Below are positions 25,301 through 31,585 of a stretch of DNA of 34,806 nucleotides, one piece after another. This stretch comes from Scytonema tolypothrichoides VB-61278 (GTDB taxonomy: Bacteria; Cyanobacteriota; Cyanobacteriia; Cyanobacteriales; Nostocaceae): assembly GCF_000828085.3 (NCBI RefSeq), contig NZ_JXCA02000011.1, positions 34,539-69,344 of the forward strand. The letters are read 5' to 3'. The notes beneath the pieces are model-generated. The model worked only from the letters and a program-made list of their open reading frames with translations, was not told the DNA's origin and made no database searches. Position numbers and translations under genes: made by a program. Within the stretch, counting starts at the first letter, position 1, and each line of letters opens with the position of its first letter.

Positions 25301-25426
25301 TTCCGGAGTCGCCGGGGGCATGTTCACCAGCTTCATGCCATTGTCACCACCCATCTGCGCCTGTGCCAGAACCGACTGTATGAGGAGGGCAAAAACAATG
25401 AAAATGGGTAAGAAACGGCGATTCAT
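19382..25426 (-). CDS. Secreted RHS/YD-repeat polymorphic toxin with transglutaminase-like N-terminal domain
   Basis: A 2014-aa protein. The start is the ATG at 25426 (MNRRFLPIF), preceded by a G-rich ribosome-binding site. Residues 1-23 form a Sec signal peptide ending LAQAQ. About 80-220 is a transglutaminase-like domain (DLIYEYVHNNIAYYP, then HVWVKV, then FDPSFK), but the usual nucleophilic Cys is replaced: the site reads GTDFDQAALMVALL. From about 690 come many YD repeats (YDADGNLLRFTD, YDELGRLKTVTD). The RHS core ends in YDAETGLYHYKARAYNP, then GRFLQTDP and NDPLNATDPSGM near 1837. The last 177 residues are the variable toxin, with FYRSMTKAEAEAV, then REGETFFTDSRFRSATKV and a late VKVEI. 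This order resembles small ADP-ribosyltransferase toxins of the Tre type, which is an inference. Expected role: contact-dependent or secreted killing of competitors. Confidence 0.9.
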   Translation of the reverse strand: MNRRFLPIFIVFALLIQSVLAQAQMGGDNGMKLVNMPPATPEEAIPVIESRKLPENLNGGTTVRGGFLSRLMRSSAASPSSPASIAELARALKNDPDLIYEYVHNNIAYYPIFGVQKGALGTLLDHAGTDFDQAALMVALLRQAGFTAHFVRGQIELNAAQVQDWLGISTSSRIAAATVFSQGGIPHKSFSNPDGSLNRIQITHVWVKVNIGGTDYVFDPSFKSHIVKSGINVATAMGYDQASFLSGNANSALTGATVTADYVQNLNRAGIRSNLRNYTNTLVNYIKTNNPDATVDDILGGRTIKPYVGAPLRQTVLPYRFVDSANPEVEWTDIPNTYKPTLRVQYQGIDQTFTSDYLYGKRLTITYNASNQPLLSVDGAAVGSPGTAVMPGAVSQLTVTIVHNGYSCTGAICTGADQTVVNNLRGGGVYTVINGWGPAGRGLMEYNRERVAAAKESGLGDSTEPVLGENLAMLGNTWLAENVYSLDLSDRIASTTSNFHHIVGIAGRNAAPQNAPYVDLSSMVSVVSQTLDTTRRESVRYEFLSHSSIFESTVIEQNLSTDAVSTVRLLDLASLQGYKIYDATQSNYASVVRPVISQPVAGGGYSAGTLGIIDNEINTLNARVFLPENGQLTSGNWRGAGFFTKRPDGSILAFISGGLAGGYSTTALSDATVSTRLQRNQLASNTQNVFQAITEWSKEPIDLFTGNYTYSHDDLVIGNGAFPYTLSFQKHYNSGKRRLNGALGKGWTHNFAIRTDVGSDGFQGMGEDSAIDGAASIIEKFIALDLLYTPTQQLDRSVIVALSNRWLAEQLVNNTVTVTKGNLSEMFVKRELPDGTVAYNPPPNSATTLTRDTDGTFTYETPDKIALNFNSTGDIANWVHPAGPEVNFTYTGGKLTSVANTTGRSLTIGYDSGTGYINQVSDNSGVAGRTVTYSYDADGNLLRFTDTLGNKTTFAYDVPGRMTQIFFPSRQPDPNNPTVPFVTNSYDSLGRVATQTDGNGQPWNYYFAGARSEEVNPLGGRHILYFNPYGSAIREIDESGKETKKEYDGMNRLIRLIKPECNASTFEYNAFNNVTLARRLSKKTISGEANPIYNCTAAVPSALLPTETVTTYNNTWQKPATITDALGRVTTFSYDAANGNLLSITSPDPDGGGPQTPSVTRFTYNSRGQVLTVTDPLNTVTQNTYSPTTEVMTQVVEDAGTGKLNLTTTFTYNGVGNQTSIDGPRTDVNDTTTMVYDTQRRMTRMTLPDPDGTGSQVAPDTQFVYDADDNLVRSKALKTGTTYLETVMTYSDTFQKRTVTNPSNNTTTYDYDELGRLKTVTDAEGRKVRTTYDVVGRVNTVTYGFGASDGSTRALTYLYYGNGTRGRITDARGNQTNFIYDGFDRLSQTQYADGSYDGFSYDAADNMGSRRIRSVTGTPGNTVLYAYDHLNRMTVKTPQDQASTTYAYDKTGRHTRASFTGTLGAGDAYVGDWTFVYDAVGRLLSESRNDGSVKTVTYNYADKANRTRILYPGGFDVLYGHDATNSVVIIKENGTAGYLAGYSYDPLLRRVLMNYGNGGVANYAWEDDGDLDVLSHGLSPTESLTFNYGYDKTHRRNSLVVSVDAYSWHPGGTAGSTTTANYGTANSVNQYQNVGAPYTYDQQGNLTGNGVWTYTYDTENRLVRAEASPTVAAFTYDPLGRRYSKTVNGVKTIYLYAGGREIAEYAGNGTTLQKQFVWGTGNDELVAVRSFSGGTLSGIQYTHHDSLGSVIALVDASRIVNGRYAYGPFGESASLTGTSFGYTGQRYDAETGLYHYKARAYNPRIGRFLQTDPIAEGLNLYAYVNNDPLNATDPSGMAADYVVGKADEAWDITADWIARNPDIVALGVGAGIDFAAGGPTGEGALIATLIRDRVGKIARNKAVVSEVVDINAKTFYRSMTKAEAEAVKETGFLRGGREGETFFTDSRFRSATKVQDRLSLPQQPEVQMEFQIRNEPSFTIAGARVAPAFGGRGGGREYMTTDPVKVEIINVQPY

Positions 25427-25533
25427 ACATCCCCCCCGCAGCAATACCTTTTGGGATAGCAGGGAGCCGTTAACAGCCCGTTAAAAGGTCTGGGATTAGG
25501 ATGATACTGACTGGGTTTGCGAAGGGTTGTCGT
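25427..25533. promoter_or_regulatory. Divergent control region between the RHS toxin and the mini-YD gene
   Basis: This 107-base gap separates the two divergent secreted YD-repeat genes. It contains the G-rich ribosome-binding site of the toxin (next to 25427-25440). No clear operator or strong promoter boxes were found. The tight head-to-head arrangement suggests shared control. Confidence 0.35.
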
Positions 25534-25740
25534 ATGAAAAAGTATATTCTGGGAGCAGCACTGGTATTAACGGTTCTAGGTTCCCTACCGGCGTTTGCCG
25601 ACAGCGTTGCCTATACCTACGACGCGCAAGGACGCCTCAAGGCCGTTGTTTTCCAAAACGGCACCACGATTACCTATACTTACGACAAGGAAGGCAACCG
25701 TACTAGCGTAACGACCACATGTTCGGCAAGCGGCTGTTGA
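25534..25740 (+). CDS. Secreted mini YD-repeat peptide
   Basis: A 68-aa precursor. The ATG at 25534 begins a strong Sec signal peptide (MKKYILGAALVLTVLG, then SLPAFA and a cleavage site before DSV). The mature part of about 46 residues holds two YD-repeat units: VAYTYDAQGRLKAVVFQNG and TITYTYDKEGNRTSVT. It ends in two Cys (TTCSASGC), which could form a disulfide. The frame is open further upstream to 25501, but the ATG at 25534 fits the signal peptide. It is transcribed divergently from the 2014-aa RHS protein. A free YD hairpin of this size may dock on the RHS shell, act as a plug or be the remnant of a second RHS gene; none of these is shown. Intact signal and repeat phase argue against random sequence. 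Confidence 0.65.
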   Translation: MKKYILGAALVLTVLGSLPAFADSVAYTYDAQGRLKAVVFQNGTTITYTYDKEGNRTSVTTTCSASGC

Positions 25741-25899
25741 GAATACAGAGGTTGTATACATAAAGACATTACATCGTTATTCATTATTTCAAAGTCAAGC
25801 CTCTCTGCGTTCCTTACCCAGGAGAAGAATAAGGCATTTGAAATCACTTTAATTGGGATAATGGTTTTGAGTTAGACCAGCATTGAGTCTCCATCTACC

Positions 25900-27072
25900 A
25901 TGAAAAATCTCAAAAGCCTTTCTAAAACCTCAGCTTTCAAGTTCGTGATTTTACTGGGATTCGTGAGTTTATGCGCTGATGCTACCTATGAAGGAGCGCG
26001 TAGCATTACTGGAGCTTATCTTGAAGTTTTGGGCGCTAGCGGTACAGTCGTGGGTTTAGTCGCAGGTTTTGGAGAGTTAATAGGTTATGGTTTTCGGTTG
26101 GCTATAGGTTATCTAAGTGACCAGACGAAAAAATATTGGAGAATTACCACTCTAGGCTATTTCATCAATACGGCAGTTGTACCGCTTTTAGCCTTAGCAG
26201 GACGTTGGGAAGTTGCAGCAGGATTGATGATTGCAGAACGCACAGGTAAAGCGATTCGCACTCCGCCGCGAGATGTGTTGCTTTCCCATGCAGCAAGTCA
26301 AATTGGTAGAGGCTTCGGTTTTGGTTTGCATGAGGCGATGGATCAGATTGGTGCTGTGATGGGACCACTGGCTGTAGCAGCAGTGCTTTATTTACACGGA
26401 GGGTATCAGAACGGCTTTGCAATTTTGATTGTACCAGCAGTATTGGGGTTAATTGTGCTTTTAATGGGGCAACGAGTTTATCCGAATCCCCGTGACTTTG
26501 AAGCAAACACACCAACACTCAAAGGGGAGGGATTACCGCGAGTTTTTTGGATTTATCTTAGTGCAGTAGCATTAGTTGCAGCAGGATACGCAGATTTTCC
26601 CCTTATTGCTTATCACTTACAAAAAGTAGGGATTGCATCAGGGCAATCTATTCCTTTGCTTTATTCAGTAGCTATGGGAGTTGCTGGAATAGCTGCATTA
26701 GTATTCGGACGTTTGTTTGACCGCAGTGGTATTTCTATCCTCATAATTGCAGTTTTTATATCATCTTTGTTTCCCCCGTTGACTTTTTTTGGAAACATCA
26801 ATCTTGCACTCCTGGGAATGATTTTGTGGGGTGTAGGAATGGGAGCGCAAGAATCAATTATGAAAGCTGCTGTTGCTGGGATGGTTTCGATAGATAAACG
26901 TGCTAGTGCGTATGGCATTTTTAGCGCAGGCTATGGTTTATCTTGGTTTTTGGGTAGTGCGTTAATGGGGATTTTGTATGATCGTTCAGTTAGTGCCTTG
27001 GTTGCATTTTCAGTTGTTATTCAAGTTACAGCAATTCCGATTTTTTGGCAGGTGAGAAGGCACAACAGTTAA
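25900..27072 (+). CDS. Major facilitator superfamily transporter
   Basis: A 390-aa membrane protein with about 12 hydrophobic segments, the normal length for the superfamily. The loop between segments 2 and 3 reads GYLSDQTKKYWR, a version of the GX3D-X2-(R/K)XGR/KK family motif. Between segments 4 and 5 it has AERTGKAIRTPPRDVLLSHAAS, a block common to a broad family of predicted drug and metabolite exporters in bacteria. Codon use is A/T-rich like the following ars genes and unlike the RHS gene, so it likely arrived with the arsenic cluster. It does not resemble ArsJ, the known arsenic-linked MFS exporter, in its first segments. Substrate unknown; efflux of an organoarsenical or drug is a guess from context. 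Confidence 0.82.
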   Translation: MKNLKSLSKTSAFKFVILLGFVSLCADATYEGARSITGAYLEVLGASGTVVGLVAGFGELIGYGFRLAIGYLSDQTKKYWRITTLGYFINTAVVPLLALAGRWEVAAGLMIAERTGKAIRTPPRDVLLSHAASQIGRGFGFGLHEAMDQIGAVMGPLAVAAVLYLHGGYQNGFAILIVPAVLGLIVLLMGQRVYPNPRDFEANTPTLKGEGLPRVFWIYLSAVALVAAGYADFPLIAYHLQKVGIASGQSIPLLYSVAMGVAGIAALVFGRLFDRSGISILIIAVFISSLFPPLTFFGNINLALLGMILWGVGMGAQESIMKAAVAGMVSIDKRASAYGIFSAGYGLSWFLGSALMGILYDRSVSALVAFSVVIQVTAIPIFWQVRRHNS

Positions 27073-27395
27073 ATTGAAGGAGGGCAGGTTAACGTTAGAG
27101 CCATTAGTTATAATGTGGGGCGAAAAGTATTAATCTTCATGGTTGTAAGCGGCACCACCACCTTGGGTTTTTTAGCAACAATAGGTCAGAAGTTGGTTGG
27201 TACTTGAGTTCTATCTTGAACGGCGTGCATCATTACAAGGAAACCTTTATCTGGACGGCTTAAGATAAAAACCCCCTATTACCTTGAACAACAAAATTAA
27301 AATCCTTGCCGATCTAAAAGGGTGGGGCAGTAGTATCCTTATCAAAGCACTGAATGATTACCTTATTTAGCGTCGTCTAGATTGTTGTCTGCTGG
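27073..27395. other. Intergenic stretch without recognisable gene
   Basis: These 323 bases between two convergent genes hold only very short frames (one of 22 codons beginning at the ATG at 27139). I see no repeat, terminator or RNA gene that I can support. Confidence 0.5.
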
Positions 27396-27596
27396 TTATG
27401 ACAATCTGGGGTCAGACTTTCCTTTATAGAGAAGACGGCTAATAATAGTAGCACTTAATGCGCCCCCGATGACTATTAATGTTATGGGACGTGAACCGAC
27501 TGATAGAAACATCAAAACACCAGTGGCGGCTAGAACTGTTTGTGTGATACCGAGAAATATTCTTAACCAACCCCAAATAAAAACATGGCCCGTCAT
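27396..27596 (-). CDS. Small two-helix membrane protein
   Basis: A 66-aa protein with two hydrophobic segments, about residues 10-30 (LRIFLGITQTVLAATGVLMF) and 35-55 (RPITLIVIGGALSATIISRL), and a charged C-terminus (LYKGKSDPRLS). The ATG is preceded by GAAAG. It lies on the minus strand just downstream of arsC and may be read as part of the arsC-arsH-arsI transcript. The even hydrophobic pattern and WGWLRIFLG start support a real gene, perhaps an accessory in a metal-resistance operon. No family is recognised. Confidence 0.5.
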   Translation of the reverse strand: MTGHVFIWGWLRIFLGITQTVLAATGVLMFLSVGSRPITLIVIGGALSATIISRLLYKGKSDPRLS

Positions 27597-27679
27597 CTTT
27601 CGTTTTCCGGTAATATTTCAAAATCCCTGACGATGGTAGATATCGCCAGGATGCAGTGTCATATGTCAAAAGAAACAAC

Positions 27680-28075
27680 TTAACTTAGGGCTTTAATTAG
27701 CTTTTCCACCCGTTCTTTAACTTCACCTCGAACCCGGCGAAAAGTTTCTATCGGTTGTCCCTCTGGGTCATCAAGCTGCCAATCCTCAAACACCGAACGT
27801 AGTACCCATGCTTCCGGTAAATTCACCCCGCAGCCACACAAAGAAATTACAGCGTCATAGTCTGATGGCTGAAAATCGCTTAAGGGCTTGGACGTTTGAT
27901 GGCTGATATCAATGCCAATTTCAGCCATGATATCAATGGTCTTGGGGTCTACATGAGAAGCTTCTAGCCCAGAACTGCTAACAGCAATTTTGCCTTCTCC
28001 TAATGTCCGAGCAAACCCTTCTGCCATTTGGGAACGGCGAGAGTTTTTCTTGCACACAAACATGACTTTTTTCAT
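27680..28075 (-). CDS. arsC: Arsenate reductase ArsC, LMW-phosphatase type (cyanobacterial-like)
   Basis: A 131-aa arsenate reductase of the low-molecular-weight phosphatase fold. The start at the ATG at 28075 (MKKVMFVCKKNS) matches the family. The catalytic loop is C8-KKNSR-R14 followed by SQMAEGFARTLG (C-X5-R), and the redox pair is C80/C82 in SLCGCGVNLP. These three cysteines correspond to Cys8, Cys80 and Cys82 of the Synechocystis enzyme, which uses glutathione/glutaredoxin. The loop residue before R14 is Arg rather than the Cys I recall in Synechocystis. FEDWQLDDPEG supplies the conserved DP. It converts arsenate to arsenite, which Acr3 exports. It is the third gene of a minus-strand ars unit (arsI-arsH-arsC). 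Confidence 0.93.
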   Translation of the reverse strand: MKKVMFVCKKNSRRSQMAEGFARTLGEGKIAVSSSGLEASHVDPKTIDIMAEIGIDISHQTSKPLSDFQPSDYDAVISLCGCGVNLPEAWVLRSVFEDWQLDDPEGQPIETFRRVRGEVKERVEKLIKALS

Positions 28076-28112
28076 GATGTTGTTCTTTGTTGGTAGATGA
28101 CTGGTAAAATTT

Positions 28113-28778
28113 TTATAAGCCTTGCTTGGCATTCACTTCTAAAGCACTATTCGCTATTGCGATGACCTCTTTGGCAGCTTTTTCCTTCCGTTCGCTATAG
28201 CGGTCTGTGAGATAATCCACTTGCGGACGTAACAGCAGGGTGAACTTGTAAAGTTCCTCCATCACATCAACCACCCGGTCGCGGTAAGGGGAATCTTTCA
28301 TCGTGCCGTCTTCGTGAAACTCTTGGTAAGCTTTGGCAACGCTGGACTGATTCGGAATCGTAAACATCCGCATCCAACGTCCTAGAATCCGCAGAGTGTT
28401 GACAGCATTGAAAGATTGAGAACCGCCACTGACTTGCATCACTGCCAAGGTTCTCCCTTGGGTCGGTCTGACCGCACCTATACTAAGGGGAATCCAGTCA
28501 ATCTGGTTTTTCATGATACCCGTAATATTGCCGTGCATTTCAGGGCTTGACCAGACTTGACCCTCTGACCACTGGCTCAATTCCCGTAACTCCTGTACCT
28601 TGGGATGGGTTTCTGCTACGCTGTTGTGAATCGGTAATTCACGCGGGTTGAAAAACCGGACTTCTGCCCCAAATTCCTTCATTATTCGGGCGGCTTCCTC
28701 TGCTAAAAGGCGACTGTAGGAACGCTCCCGTAAAGAACCGTAGAGGAATAAGATTCTCGGTTTGTGATCAAAGGTCAT
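28113..28778 (-). CDS. arsH: ArsH, NADPH-dependent FMN oxidoreductase of arsenic resistance
   Basis: A 221-aa flavoprotein. The ATG at 28778 ([20 protein letters not shown]) is chosen over an in-frame TTG 17 codons upstream. The FMN-phosphate loop is [10 protein letters not shown], and the core motifs [20 protein letters not shown] and [20 protein letters not shown] are those of ArsH. The tail reads [20 protein letters not shown]. ArsH oxidises trivalent methylarsenicals to less toxic pentavalent forms using NADPH. It lies between arsI and arsC on the same strand, and arsC begins 37 bases after its stop. Placing ArsI and ArsH together gives the operon activity against methylated arsenic as well as inorganic arsenate. 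Assignment is secure. Confidence 0.95.
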   Translation of the reverse strand: MTFDHKPRILFLYGSLRERSYSRLLAEEAARIMKEFGAEVRFFNPRELPIHNSVAETHPKVQELRELSQWSEGQVWSSPEMHGNITGIMKNQIDWIPLSIGAVRPTQGRTLAVMQVSGGSQSFNAVNTLRILGRWMRMFTIPNQSSVAKAYQEFHEDGTMKDSPYRDRVVDVMEELYKFTLLLRPQVDYLTDRYSERKEKAAKEVIAIANSALEVNAKQGL

Positions 28779-28903
28779 GATACAACAAAAACTGGTGATG
28801 GCTAAAGATGATGGGGCATTGATAGGCAATGTGCTGCTCGTCAGCCCTAAGCAATTCCAAGATTCATGAAAATAAATTTTCGCTCGTCTTTAACGCTGTC
28901 CTT

Positions 28904-29359
28904 TTAGGCACAGCATGATTTCAAGGCAGGTGATGCAACCATTTCGGCATGGGTTGCCGCTATCACATTTTGCTCTGGTGTCGTATCTGCCACTTTGACG
29001 ACAAATACTTCCCACTTGTTCTGGTCTGGATCTGTAACCCACACTTTGTCTTGCAACGCATAGCAGCAGTCAGTGTTTTCCTCGGTAAACAAATCCAGTC
29101 CAGCTTCTCTGAAACGTTTGACCGCCGCTTGTACATCCTGGGTGCTTTCCACCTGCACGCCCAAATGAGACAAGGCACCGCCAGAACGCACACTAGAAGC
29201 CAGATTCAACGTCAAGTTCAAGGGGGGATTAGCGATATCAAACTTGGCGTAGTCCACTTTATGTTTTACGGGCTTAACGCCAAACATCGCCTGATAGAAA
29301 GTAATAGATTTGTCCAAGTTGGTAACATTCAACGCTACATGGGTTTTGAGAACTGCCAT
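28904..29359 (-). CDS. arsI: ArsI/CadI-type VOC dioxygenase, C-As lyase
   Basis: A 151-aa vicinal-oxygen-chelate protein. Likely Fe(II) ligands are H7 (THVALNV), H65 (LSHLGVQV) and E117 (NKWEVF). A vicinal cysteine pair, C98-C99 (NTDCCYALQDKVWV), is the trivalent-organoarsenical site of ArsI. A second Cys pair is near the C-terminus (C149-C150). ArsI cleaves the carbon-arsenic bond of methylarsenite and roxarsone-type compounds. The ATG follows AAGGAGG at 7 bases, the best ribosome-binding site in the ars region. It is the first gene of the minus-strand unit and faces arsR across an operator-rich intergenic region. Confidence 0.9.
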   Translation of the reverse strand: MAVLKTHVALNVTNLDKSITFYQAMFGVKPVKHKVDYAKFDIANPPLNLTLNLASSVRSGGALSHLGVQVESTQDVQAAVKRFREAGLDLFTEENTDCCYALQDKVWVTDPDQNKWEVFVVKVADTTPEQNVIAATHAEMVASPALKSCCA

Positions 29360-29414
29360 AAATATTCCTCCTTATCGTTCTGTATTATATTGATTCTCAT
29401 CTATATTTATATAT

Positions 29415-29456
29415 ATCAATATATTTGCAATATATATTGATGAATGTCAATATATA
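29415..29456. promoter_or_regulatory. Two overlapping ArsR operators between arsI and arsR
   Basis: In the 100-base divergent gap, a 27-bp imperfect palindrome at 29415-29441 runs from ATCAATATATT to AATATATATTGAT. It overlaps a perfect 10-bp inverted repeat with arms TATATATTGA (29431-29440) and TCAATATATA (29447-29456), with a 6-base spacer. Both contain the TTGA/TCAA half-sites typical of ArsR/SmtB operators. A further ATATTGAT half-site is at 29387-29394. The inner repeat ends three bases before the arsR ATG. Confidence 0.8.
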
Positions 29457-29459
29457 AGT

Positions 29460-29798
29460 ATGAACTTTTCTCAACAGAATCCCGCTTGTTGTCCGTCACT
29501 GCTATCGAGTTTTATTGATGGGAATCAAGCAGCGCAAATGGCAGCTATCTTCCGCGTCTTGGGAGAACCTGCCCGGTTGCAATTGCTTAGTCTGATTGCT
29601 GCTCAACCAAACCGGGAAGCCTGTGTCTGTCACTTAATAGAACCGTTGGGATTATCCCAGCCCACCGTGAGCCATCATTTAAAAGTGATGTACGAAGCTG
29701 GGTTGCTTCAAAAAGAACGACGCGGTACCTGGATATATTACCGGCTTGTTCCTGAACGGATTGAAGCATTGCGAAGTGCTTTGGCTCTTCCCGCCTAG
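29460..29798 (+). CDS. arsR: ArsR/SmtB-family arsenic-responsive repressor
   Basis: A 112-aa winged-helix repressor. LQLLSLIAA, LSQPTVSHHLKVMYEAGLLQK (recognition helix) and RRGTWIYYRL (wing) are the family core. The sensing motif is ACVCHL with C55 and C57, and an extra pair, C10-C11, lies near the N-terminus (NPACCPSLL), which could give the third ligand for As(III). It is divergent from arsI, with a palindromic operator ending just before its start codon, so it represses both directions until arsenite binds. It differs in sequence from the second arsR at 32763-33077. Confidence 0.93.
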   Translation: MNFSQQNPACCPSLLSSFIDGNQAAQMAAIFRVLGEPARLQLLSLIAAQPNREACVCHLIEPLGLSQPTVSHHLKVMYEAGLLQKERRGTWIYYRLVPERIEALRSALALPA

Positions 29799-29937
29799 AA
29801 ACCATAAGGATATTTAATTCAGGGGTTGTCCTCCTCGCGCCGTTAGAACGTGCATGATGGGTGTTGAGGTCGGGGCGCTTGTGTCGTAATGAGATATTGT
29901 TGAGAAGATGAGGATGAGTGGGTACGTCATGGTATGC

Positions 29938-30396
29938 TTATTCTCCTGCCAACTTCCGTAAAAAAGTGCTTTGGGCTTCTCGCAGTTCAACATCAGGGTT
30001 TGCCTCCTGGATGGTCTGAATCGCTGACTCATAAGACGAACCAGCATGGATCAGATAGGCAGCCAGTATCGTTCCCGTCCGCCGTCTGCCACTGGTACAG
30101 TGGATTGCAACAGCATTGCCTTGGCGATTTTGGCTCTCAACAAAGTTTTGTAATTGCCGGACTTGTTCTCGACTTGGTGGTATACCTCCTTTTGTTGGCA
30201 ACCAGAGGTAAGGAATGTTTGCTTGCTCATATAAATCCAAGTTCGAGGGGTCATCCATAACGGAGACAATTGCACTTACACCCGCATTTTGTAGCGCGGT
30301 CAATTCCTCTGCCATTGGCTTGCGAACACCTGCCAATTTGTCAGGAATCACCCACCACAAATTTTCTGAAATGGGCTGATTCAGTTGCTGTTCCAT
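29938..30396 (-). CDS. Dual-specificity protein phosphatase family protein of the ars operon
   Basis: A 152-aa cysteine phosphatase. The P-loop is HC100TSGRRR106TG (C-X5-R) with the following helix TILAAYLI. An upstream acidic stretch (VSVMDDPSNLDLYEQANIP) could hold the general acid. It lies 31 bases downstream of acr3 on the same strand. Phosphatases of this type often sit next to acr3 in cyanobacterial ars operons, where their task is not settled; a rhodanese- or arsenate-reductase-like role is possible because both arsenate reductases and phosphatases use C-X5-R loops. This is the last gene of the second ars unit. Confidence 0.82.
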   Translation of the reverse strand: MEQQLNQPISENLWWVIPDKLAGVRKPMAEELTALQNAGVSAIVSVMDDPSNLDLYEQANIPYLWLPTKGGIPPSREQVRQLQNFVESQNRQGNAVAIHCTSGRRRTGTILAAYLIHAGSSYESAIQTIQEANPDVELREAQSTFLRKLAGE

Positions 30397-30427
30397 TGAT
30401 TGAAATCCTCATCTGATTTTTAGGAGG

Positions 30428-31495
30428 CTAAAGCGTTTCCGAGGTAGATGCTGCAAAATAGCGTCTCTGAAACCAGAACGAAACATTTACCAGACCAATC
30501 AACACGGGCACTTCCACCAATGGACCAACGACAGCGGCGAATGCTGCCCCCGAATTAATGCCGAACACTGCAATAGCCACAGCGATTGCCAGTTCAAAAT
30601 TGTTGCCTGCCGACGTAAACGCAACGCTTGCGGCTCTGGAGTAATCTGCTCTAATTCGCCATGCCATGTAGAAACTGATGAAAAACATCACCAGGAAATA
30701 GATGATCAGCGGAACTGCAATCCGCACCACATCAAGGGGAATCTGGACAATCAAATTTCCTTTCAGGCTGAACATCACCACAATCGTAAAGAGCAAGGCA
30801 ATCAGTGTCAGGGGGCTGATTTTGGGTACAAACTCTTGATGGTACCACTGTTTGCTTTTTGCTTTGACCAGAAAGAAACGAGTGAAATAGCCAGCTAGGA
30901 AGGGAATCCCAAGATAAATAAAAACACTTTTAGCAATCTCGGCAATGCTCACGTTTACAACGCTACCCTTCAACCCAAACAATGGCGGCAGCACACTGAT
31001 AAACAACCAGGCATAAGGACTGTAAAAAATGACCTGAAAGATACTGTTGAAAGCAACCAGTCCCGCCGTGTATTCGGTATTGCCTCGCGCCAGATCACTC
31101 CAGACGACAACCATTGCAATACATCGGGCTAACCCAATCAGGATTAATCCTACCATGTATTCCGGGTAGCCACGCAGGAAGGTAATTGCCAGGAGAAACA
31201 TCAAAATTGGTCCGATAATCCAATTCTGAAGCAGCGATATACCGAGAATTTTACCATTGCGAAAGACATCGCCTAATTCCTCGTATCGCACCTTAGCGAG
31301 AGGGGGATACATCATCAGAATCAACCCAATAGCAATCGGAATATTGGTTGTTCCTACCTGGAACTGGTTGATAAACCCTTCTGTCCCAGGAAAAAAGTAG
31401 CCCAAACCGACCCCAATAGCCATTGCCAGAAAAATCCACAAGGTCAGGAAGCGGTCAAGGAAAGAAAGCTGTTTAGTAAGGGGTTTATTTTTCAT
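30428..31495 (-). CDS. acr3: Arsenite efflux transporter Acr3
   Basis: A 355-aa inner-membrane carrier with about ten hydrophobic segments. The conserved Cys in transmembrane segment 4 is C125 ([20 protein letters not shown]), required for As(III) transport in this family. [19 protein letters not shown] carries the conserved Asn-Asn-x-Glu, and [15 protein letters not shown] closes the core. Length and motifs are typical of Acr3(1)/ArsB-Acr3 proteins. It exports arsenite using the proton-motive force. It is flanked by a PstS-like lipoprotein gene upstream and a phosphatase downstream, a set seen in cyanobacterial ars clusters. No ArsA ATPase or ArsD is present. Confidence 0.95.
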   Translation of the reverse strand: MKNKPLTKQLSFLDRFLTLWIFLAMAIGVGLGYFFPGTEGFINQFQVGTTNIPIAIGLILMMYPPLAKVRYEELGDVFRNGKILGISLLQNWIIGPILMFLLAITFLRGYPEYMVGLILIGLARCIAMVVVWSDLARGNTEYTAGLVAFNSIFQVIFYSPYAWLFISVLPPLFGLKGSVVNVSIAEIAKSVFIYLGIPFLAGYFTRFFLVKAKSKQWYHQEFVPKISPLTLIALLFTIVVMFSLKGNLIVQIPLDVVRIAVPLIIYFLVMFFISFYMAWRIRADYSRAASVAFTSAGNNFELAIAVAIAVFGINSGAAFAAVVGPLVEVPVLIGLVNVSFWFQRRYFAASTSETL

Positions 31496-31585
31496 CAGTT
31501 ACTCATCATTTGTTTGATAAATGCCTATCCTGCGAATATCTTTGGCTGACATGAGTTAGCGACCTTTAAAAGTGGATTCATCAAC

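Noticed and set aside
27439-27678. Second minus-strand frame overlapping the small membrane protein
   Set aside because: It lacks the even hydrophobic pattern of the 66-aa frame and has no ribosome-binding site.
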